In this document: piece after piece, positions 58,992 to 64,000 of the stretch | How the letters are laid out: each line of letters opens with the position of its first letter | How positions within the stretch are numbered: position 1 is the stretch's first letter | DNA from: Polaromonas sp. | GTDB lineage: Bacteria > Pseudomonadota > Gammaproteobacteria > Burkholderiales > Burkholderiaceae_C | Reading direction: 5' to 3' | Assembly: GCF_012927455.1 (NCBI RefSeq) | Contig: NZ_JABBPE010000002.1 | Span: 558,001-622,000, forward strand | Length of the DNA: 64,000 nucleotides | The notes under the pieces: model-generated | The model's input: only the letters and a program-made list of their open reading frames with translations | What the model was told of the DNA's origin: nothing | The model's database searches: none | Made by a program: the position numbers and the translations under genes

Positions 58992-60029
58992 TCAGGCCGG
59001 CAGCCCAGTCAGGCCCAGCACCTCGGGCTCGTAGGCATGCAGCGAAGGCGCGCCACCGGTGTGGATGAACAGCACGTTTTCATCGCGCTTGAAGTAGCCC
59101 TGGCGCGCCAGCCCGATCAGGCCGGCCATGATTTTTCCGGTGTACACCGGGTCCAGCAAGATTGCCTCGGTGCGCGCCAGCAACTGCACGGCTTCGACCA
59201 TGGCCGCGTTGGGCATTGAATACTTGGGCCGCCACCAGTCGCCAAAACTCAGCACCGCCTCGCGAGGAATCGTCAGTTTCAGGCCCAGCAAGTCGGCCAC
59301 GGCCTGCGCTTCTTGATGCACCAGCGGGTCCTGGTCGACCGGGTCGCGACTCACGCCGATGCCGATCAGCGGGATGTTGATGTGGTTGCCCAGAAAGCCG
59401 GCCAGCAGGCCACCATGCGTACCCGAGCTGCCCGAACCCACCACGATCTTGTCAATTTGCACACCCTGCTCAAAAAATTGCTGCTGCAGCTCCTGCGCGC
59501 AGGCCACATAACCCAAGCCACCGATGGCGTTGGAGCCACCGCCCGGCACGATGTAGCCTTTGCGGCCTGCCCCGGCCAGGTCATCCGAAACCTGCTGCAT
59601 AGCTTGCAGCATATTGGTGCCGGCGGGCACTACGGTGATGGCTTCAACGCCGAGCAGGCGGAACAAAAAGTTGTTGCCGCTGGCGTCAAGCCTGTAGCTG
59701 TTCGGCACGCGCTCTTCAATCACAAAGCGGCACTTCATGCCCTCCTTGATGGACGCCGACAGCGTGGCACGGCAATGGTTGGACTGTGGTGCGCCGCAGG
59801 TGATCAGCGTGTCGGCGCCCTGCGCCAGCGCGTCGGCCACCAGAAACTCCAGCTTGCGCGTCTTGTTGCCGCCGGGCGTCAGGCCCAGCATGTCGTCGCG
59901 CTTGATCCAGACATTGGGGCCGCCAGACGGTCCACAGGAGTTGCGCAGGGCTTGCGTGAAATTGGGTAAAAACTCCAGCGGCGTGACGCCCTGGGTGTAA
60001 CGGCGGCGCGGGAAACGGCTCAAATCCAT
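58992..60029 (-). CDS. dcyD: D-cysteine desulfhydrase / ACC deaminase family
   Basis: PLP fold-type II enzyme of 345 residues. The PLP lysine is in LTPGGNKTRKLEFLVADAL and the phosphate loop in VGSGSSGTHGGLLAG. The CGAPQSNHCRATLSA motif is shared with both D-cysteine desulfhydrase and ACC deaminase. I favour the former because the ACC-specific active-site pair is not evident, but this is not decisive. The product sulfide would be relevant to the thiol-sensing unit at 3749-9292, though the two loci are far apart. Confidence 0.85.
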   Translation of the reverse strand: MDLSRFPRRRYTQGVTPLEFLPNFTQALRNSCGPSGGPNVWIKRDDMLGLTPGGNKTRKLEFLVADALAQGADTLITCGAPQSNHCRATLSASIKEGMKCRFVIEERVPNSYRLDASGNNFLFRLLGVEAITVVPAGTNMLQAMQQVSDDLAGAGRKGYIVPGGGSNAIGGLGYVACAQELQQQFFEQGVQIDKIVVGSGSSGTHGGLLAGFLGNHINIPLIGIGVSRDPVDQDPLVHQEAQAVADLLGLKLTIPREAVLSFGDWWRPKYSMPNAAMVEAVQLLARTEAILLDPVYTGKIMAGLIGLARQGYFKRDENVLFIHTGGAPSLHAYEPEVLGLTGLPA

Positions 60030-60147
60030 GAAACGGTACTCCAGTTGGGTTCAGTCAATGACAAGGCTTGCGCTTCCATTAAAACCGATCTCGTTCCGCC
60101 TGCGAAAGCAGCGCCGAAACCGGCGAATCAAGCACCGTAGCGTGGTG

Positions 60148-61674
60148 TCAGCTCAGTATCAGATTCTTGTAAACACCGCAGCCCACGAACCAGTCGTCCA
60201 GCTGCTCCACAAACGACATCTTGGTCTGCACTTTACCGGTCGTCGGGTTGGTGATCTCGTATTCAACCCAGCCCGGCTCCAGGCTGGCCTGATCGATGAT
60301 GGATTGGAGCAACTGGTTGCCATCGATGCCCGCAATGTCCTGGACCCGCGTGCCCACCTTGGCCGGGTTACCGCCAAAAGCCAGGTAGCAGCCTGCGCGA
60401 TCAAGGGCAAAAACGTACATGTCGCGGTCATGAAAGCCCTTGGCAGGGTTGCTCAGATCCCGCAGAAAAGCCTCTTTCGAAGTCTGGTTTCGGTGCGCCA
60501 TGGCCCGCTCGACCAGCTCGACCGCCTCTTCGGCCGAGCCCTGCTGCAGCCTGAACGACGCCACTGACTGCACCAGCGTGCTGGCGCGCCCTTCCAGATT
60601 GATAGCCTGCGTGACCGCGCGCGTCACCATGCCGGCATTGCGCTGCGTGATTTCGTCGAGCTGGCGCACCGCCGATGTGATCTCGCGCAAACCGGTACTT
60701 TGCTCGGTGCTGGAAACAGCGATCTGCGACATGTTTGCCGCCACTTCCCGGATACCGGCGACGACTTGCTCAATCGTGCTGCCAGCTGCCCTGATTTTCT
60801 GCACACTGTCGGAGATATGGCTGCTCGATACACCGATCAGCAAGCGAATTTCCTTGGCCGACTCGGCCGATCGCTTGGCCAGCGAGCGCACTTCACTGGC
60901 CACCACGGCAAAGCCCCGGCCCGACTCACCGGCACGCGCCGCTTCTACCGCTGCGTTGAGCGCCAGAATATTGGTTTGAAACGCCAGCCCATCGATGACG
61001 CTGACAATTTCGTCCATGCGCTTGGCGCTGCCCTGCACGGCCTCGACCGCATCAATCGCCTCGACCATGATGGCCGCCCCGCCGTTCGCCACCTGGCGGA
61101 CCTCAGCGGCTTGTGTGTTGGCATGGCTGGCGCTGCTCGCGTTGGCGTGAACGGTGGAAGACAGTTGCGCTACGCTGGCGGCAGTCTGCTCCAGGCTGGC
61201 CGCCTGCTGCTCGGTGCGGTCAGACAGGTCACGGTTGCCGATGGCCAGGCTTTTACCCGAATGCGCCACGAAGGCGGCGTTGCTGCGAACGTTGGCCACC
61301 ATGCCCGACAAGGTGCGGCTGAGCCGGCCCATGGCAATACTCAAGCTGCCCAGTTCGTCCTGACTGCGGTTTACAGCCAGGTTCAGACGCAAATCGCCGG
61401 CCACCATTTTTTCTGTCGCAACGATCAGTTGGCCCAGATCCTGCGCCACGCTGCGGTAAAGCGCCCCTAAGAAATAGATTAGCAGGGTCAGCCCGACGCC
61501 ATTGGCAATCGCCACGCGAATGAAGCCGGTGCTGGGGTTGACATCCCCCAACAACTGCCAGGCCACAACCAGCAGCGGAACAACGCAGACCCCTGCAAGC
61601 AGCATCAACTTGCCTGCAAAACGCATGCGGCGCATCAACCAGATGCCGGGATTCAACAGCTTGCCAAATAACAT
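60148..61674 (-). CDS. Methyl-accepting chemotaxis protein with C-terminal Cache domain
   Basis: A 508-residue chemoreceptor with reversed layout. Two N-terminal helices (about 22-43 and 51-72) are separated by only about 8 residues, leaving no periplasmic sensor. A HAMP-like segment and the signalling coiled coil follow, with the tip at [23 protein letters not shown]. After this, residues about 390-505 form a single Cache domain ([22 protein letters not shown], then [21 protein letters not shown]). By topology it would be cytoplasmic. ATG chosen at 61674 with GGAAG upstream. Confidence 0.9.
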   Translation of the reverse strand: MLFGKLLNPGIWLMRRMRFAGKLMLLAGVCVVPLLVVAWQLLGDVNPSTGFIRVAIANGVGLTLLIYFLGALYRSVAQDLGQLIVATEKMVAGDLRLNLAVNRSQDELGSLSIAMGRLSRTLSGMVANVRSNAAFVAHSGKSLAIGNRDLSDRTEQQAASLEQTAASVAQLSSTVHANASSASHANTQAAEVRQVANGGAAIMVEAIDAVEAVQGSAKRMDEIVSVIDGLAFQTNILALNAAVEAARAGESGRGFAVVASEVRSLAKRSAESAKEIRLLIGVSSSHISDSVQKIRAAGSTIEQVVAGIREVAANMSQIAVSSTEQSTGLREITSAVRQLDEITQRNAGMVTRAVTQAINLEGRASTLVQSVASFRLQQGSAEEAVELVERAMAHRNQTSKEAFLRDLSNPAKGFHDRDMYVFALDRAGCYLAFGGNPAKVGTRVQDIAGIDGNQLLQSIIDQASLEPGWVEYEITNPTTGKVQTKMSFVEQLDDWFVGCGVYKNLILS

Positions 61675-61807
61675 TTGTTTCTTCCGCAATCAAGCGCATT
61701 CAAGGGTAGAGCGTGACCACGGCGCTTTACATCGGCCGACAGCTACCTCACGAAAAAAGCAGTGTGGCTTAACACCTTTTGGCTTGATTCAGCAAACAAA
61801 CGACTGT

Positions 61808-62296
61808 TCAGCCGCCAGTTTGGGCGCCAAGTTGGGCACGGAATGCGCCGATCACTTCGGCTGGTGCCTGCACCAGTTCGATCAAGACGCCCTCGCCCGC
61901 AATGGGAAACTCTTCGCTGGGCTTGGGATGCAGAAAGCAGATATCAAAGCCTGCCGCGCCCTTGCGAATGCCGCCGGGCGCAAAGCGCACTCCCTGGGCC
62001 GTCAGCCACGCCACCGCCTTGGGCAAGTCGTCAATCCACAGGCCGACATGGTTGAGCGGCGTGGTGTGGACGGCGGGCTTTTTGTCGATATCCACCGGCT
62101 GCATCAGGTCCACCTCGACCTTGAACGGACCACTGCCAATGACGCAAATGTCTTCATCGACATTCTCGCGCTCGCTGACAAAATTGCCAGTGACTTCAAG
62201 CCCCAGCATGTCGACCCACAAGGTACGCAGACGGTCCTTGCTGGTGGCGCCAATGGCGATTTGCTGGATACCGAGGACTTTGAAGGGACGTGTCAT
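61808..62296 (-). CDS. Methylmalonyl-CoA epimerase-like VOC protein
   Basis: A 162-residue VOC-fold protein with two beta-alpha-beta-beta-beta units. The starting strand [13 protein letters not shown] and later [17 protein letters not shown] and [10 protein letters not shown] are typical metal-site positions. Its place after the biotin carboxylase gene suggests a role in propionyl-CoA to succinyl-CoA conversion. The glyoxalase-I alternative fits less well with this context. A repeat-filled 168-bp gap separates the two genes. Confidence 0.78.
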   Translation of the reverse strand: MTRPFKVLGIQQIAIGATSKDRLRTLWVDMLGLEVTGNFVSERENVDEDICVIGSGPFKVEVDLMQPVDIDKKPAVHTTPLNHVGLWIDDLPKAVAWLTAQGVRFAPGGIRKGAAGFDICFLHPKPSEEFPIAGEGVLIELVQAPAEVIGAFRAQLGAQTGG

Positions 62297-62379
62297 TTTA
62301 TTTTCCTAGACGAACAATCAACTGCTGCAAGGCAGCCCAAAGTGACAAGCGTGAGGGTTTTCTACAAGCAGGGGCCGCG

Positions 62380-62463
62380 GAACCGGCTTTGCCGGGCCGC
62401 AGGCGCAGCGGCCCCCTCGGGGGGGCAAGAAGCTACGCGAAGCGAGCGACCGTGGGGGCCATA
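62380..62463 (+). repeat. Family B GC-rich repeat beside the carboxylase gene
   Basis: Contains GCGGCCCCCTCGGGGGGGC, an inverted repeat, then a segment ending GCGACCGTGGGGGCCA. It shares these parts with the repeat in moaE (29796-29875). It ends at the last codons of the carboxylase gene. Confidence 0.75.
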
Positions 62464-62464
62464 T

Positions 62465-64000
62465 TCATGCAAACTCCACAATCGGCTGGTCCACGCTCAG
62501 GCTTTCGCCTTTTTGCGCCAGCACCTTGTCGACCACGCCATCGGCCGTGGCAAACAGCACGTTTTCCATTTTCATGGCTTCAATCACGGCCACGCGTTCA
62601 CCGGCCTGGACTTTTTGCCCCACCTGCACCGCCACTTCAACCAGCAGGCCGGGCATGGGCGACAACACGAAGCGGCTCAGATCCGGCGGCGCCTTGAACG
62701 GCATCAAGGCATGAAGCTCGGCGGCGCGCGGCCCCAGCACCATCGCATCGAGTTGCGTCCCGTTGTGAATAATGCGCACGGCCAGAGGATTTCTGCCCAC
62801 GCCACGTTCGACCTGCGCCGCAAAAGGCTGGCCATTCACCGTGCCGCGAATACGCGCGCCACCCAAATGCCAGTTGCTACAAATTTCATAGCGCTTTCCG
62901 CCCGTTTCTATTGAGCTAGCGCCCGAAATAGCTTGAAAATCCCGGAGGATTGCGGGATGTGGCGTATTTACGCCGCCGGCACCCAGGCCAATCACCACGT
63001 ATTCCTTGCCCACCGTCACGCCATGGCCCGGCATCTGGCCGCTGATGCCCGCGGCCCGGACCCGAATGCGGCGGTACACATAGGCGGCCAATGCCACCAG
63101 AAAACCGGGATCATCATGCGGCACATCTTCGGCACGGAAACCCTGGCTGTAATTTTCGGCAATAAACCCGGTGTTGAAGTCACCAGCTACAAACTTGGGG
63201 TGCGCCAGCAAAGCCGCCTGAAACGGAATGTTGCTGCTGACGCCGCGAATCACAAAGCGGTTGAGCGCATCACGCATCTTGGCAATCGCATCGTTTCTGT
63301 CGCTGCCATGAACGATCAGCTTGGCAATCATCGAGTCGTAAAACATCGAAATTTCGCCGCCGTCCTGCACACCGGTATCGACCCGCACGCCAAAAAGATG
63401 CTCGGTGTCGGCCGCAAACATGGTTTCTTTGGGCGGCTGAAAGTGCACCAGCCGGCCGATGGATGGCAAGAAGCCGCGAAACGGATCTTCGGCATTGATG
63501 CGGCATTCCATCGCCCAGCCATTGCGCTTGACCTGATCTTGCGTGAGCGGCAGCTTTTCGCCGGCGGCCACGCGAATCATTAGTTCCACCAAATCCAGCC
63601 CGGTAATGCATTCCGTCACCGGATGCTCAACCTGCAGACGGGTGTTCATTTCAAGAAAGTAAAAGCTTTGGTCCTTGCCGACAACAAACTCCACGGTGCC
63701 AGCGGATTGGTAGTTCACGGCTTTGGCCAGCAGCACCGCCTGCTCGCCCATGGCCTTGCGCGTCTCGCCGCTGATGAAGGGCGATGGCGCCTCTTCAATC
63801 ACTTTCTGGTGACGGCGCTGGATCGAGCATTCGCGCTCATTCAAGTAGATAACATTGCCGTGGCTATCGCCCAGCAACTGGATTTCGATGTGGCGTGGTT
63901 CTTCAACAAATTTCTCGATGAACACCCGGTCGTCGCCAAAGCTGCTCTTCGCCTCGTTGCGGCAGCTGGTAAAGCCTTCCAGCGCTTCCTTGTCATTGAA
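62465..64000 (-). CDS. Acetyl/propionyl-CoA carboxylase alpha (biotin carboxylase + BCCP), N-terminus outside window
   Basis: The visible 511 codons hold most of the ATP-grasp and C-terminal part of the biotin carboxylase domain (HIEIQLLGDSHGNVIYLNERECSIQRRHQK, VEHPVTECITGLDLVE), a BT-type linker domain and the biotinyl domain. The biotin-accepting lysine is in IEAMKMENVL near the end. The frame is open to base 64000, so the start lies beyond. In the linker domain, GASSIETGGKRYEICSN is encoded by a family A repeat. Context (epimerase-like gene) suggests propionyl-CoA; acyl-CoA specificity lies in the beta subunit, which is not visible. Confidence 0.93.
   Translation of the reverse strand, partial: FNDKEALEGFTSCRNEAKSSFGDDRVFIEKFVEEPRHIEIQLLGDSHGNVIYLNERECSIQRRHQKVIEEAPSPFISGETRKAMGEQAVLLAKAVNYQSAGTVEFVVGKDQSFYFLEMNTRLQVEHPVTECITGLDLVELMIRVAAGEKLPLTQDQVKRNGWAMECRINAEDPFRGFLPSIGRLVHFQPPKETMFAADTEHLFGVRVDTGVQDGGEISMFYDSMIAKLIVHGSDRNDAIAKMRDALNRFVIRGVSSNIPFQAALLAHPKFVAGDFNTGFIAENYSQGFRAEDVPHDDPGFLVALAAYVYRRIRVRAAGISGQMPGHGVTVGKEYVVIGLGAGGVNTPHPAILRDFQAISGASSIETGGKRYEICSNWHLGGARIRGTVNGQPFAAQVERGVGRNPLAVRIIHNGTQLDAMVLGPRAAELHALMPFKAPPDLSRFVLSPMPGLLVEVAVQVGQKVQAGERVAVIEAMKMENVLFATADGVVDKVLAQKGESLSVDQPIVEFA
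62874..62925 (-). repeat. Family A two-hairpin repeat inside the carboxylase gene
   Basis: Sense to the gene. Stem 1 is GCTC..GGGC (one G-U), and stem 2 is GCTATgaaatttGTAGC (one G-U). The frame is kept open. Confidence 0.85.

Overview
The window looks like chromosome of a betaproteobacterium of the order Burkholderiales, probably family Comamonadaceae (Polaromonas/Rhodoferax/Acidovorax-like). The grounds are GC-rich coding DNA, a Pseudomonas-type bkd operon, the gene order alaA-hom-thrC-mobB-moeA-moaD-moaE-clpB, a complete iscRSUA-hscBA-fdx operon, an intracellular PHA depolymerase, and a three-gene 2-oxoglutarate:acceptor oxidoreductase. Genus is inference; I could not run a database search.

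Layout. 1-3578: branched-chain 2-oxoacid dehydrogenase genes (E2 partial, E1 beta, E1 alpha) on the minus strand. 3749-9292: a minus-strand five-gene unit with a BigR/YgaV-like thiol-sensing ArsR repressor, membrane-fusion protein, RND pump, DUF2892 membrane protein and OsmC-family peroxidase, driven by one promoter with a built-in palindrome. 9498-20473: mixed small genes, including SemiSWEET, a SnoaL-like protein, coniferyl-aldehyde-type dehydrogenase, an AbrB/Doc toxin-antitoxin pair fused by 4-nt overlaps to creA, a cupin, a DUF3014 protein, a frameshifted CAP protein, a REC-cyclase-like regulator, cbpA-cbpM and a VIT-family transporter. 20500-26680: a decayed accessory stretch with IS3 and IS110 scraps, gene remnants, a nitrilase with an apparent internal deletion, a GFA protein, a GST, VOC and YCII proteins, an inverted-repeat element and a duplicated segment.

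26684-48365 is mostly housekeeping: clpB, molybdenum cofactor genes, threonine synthesis, alaA, prxQ, a PIN-PhoH ATPase, tRNA-Val, dnaQ, the isc operon and uvrB. 48536-64000 holds tyrB, a DODA-type dioxygenase, phaZ with a histone-H1-like tail, an RnfB-like ferredoxin, a CBS protein, korB-korA-FAD subunit, a D-cysteine desulfhydrase, a chemoreceptor with a C-terminal Cache domain, a methylmalonyl-CoA-epimerase-like protein and the start-truncated carboxylase alpha subunit.

The most striking structure cuts across the genes. A roughly 50-bp element, made of two small hairpins (GCCC..GGGC followed by GCTAT..ATAGC), occurs at least 18 times. Thirteen copies are intergenic, on both strands. Five lie inside open reading frames (moeA, phoH, hscB, phaZ, carboxylase alpha) with the frame kept open. 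One intergenic copy shows a compensatory base pair change (ACCC..GGGT). A second GC-rich element sits inside moaE and again beside the carboxylase gene. This resembles the protein-coding palindromic elements of Rickettsia, but I know of no description for this family and could not search for one.
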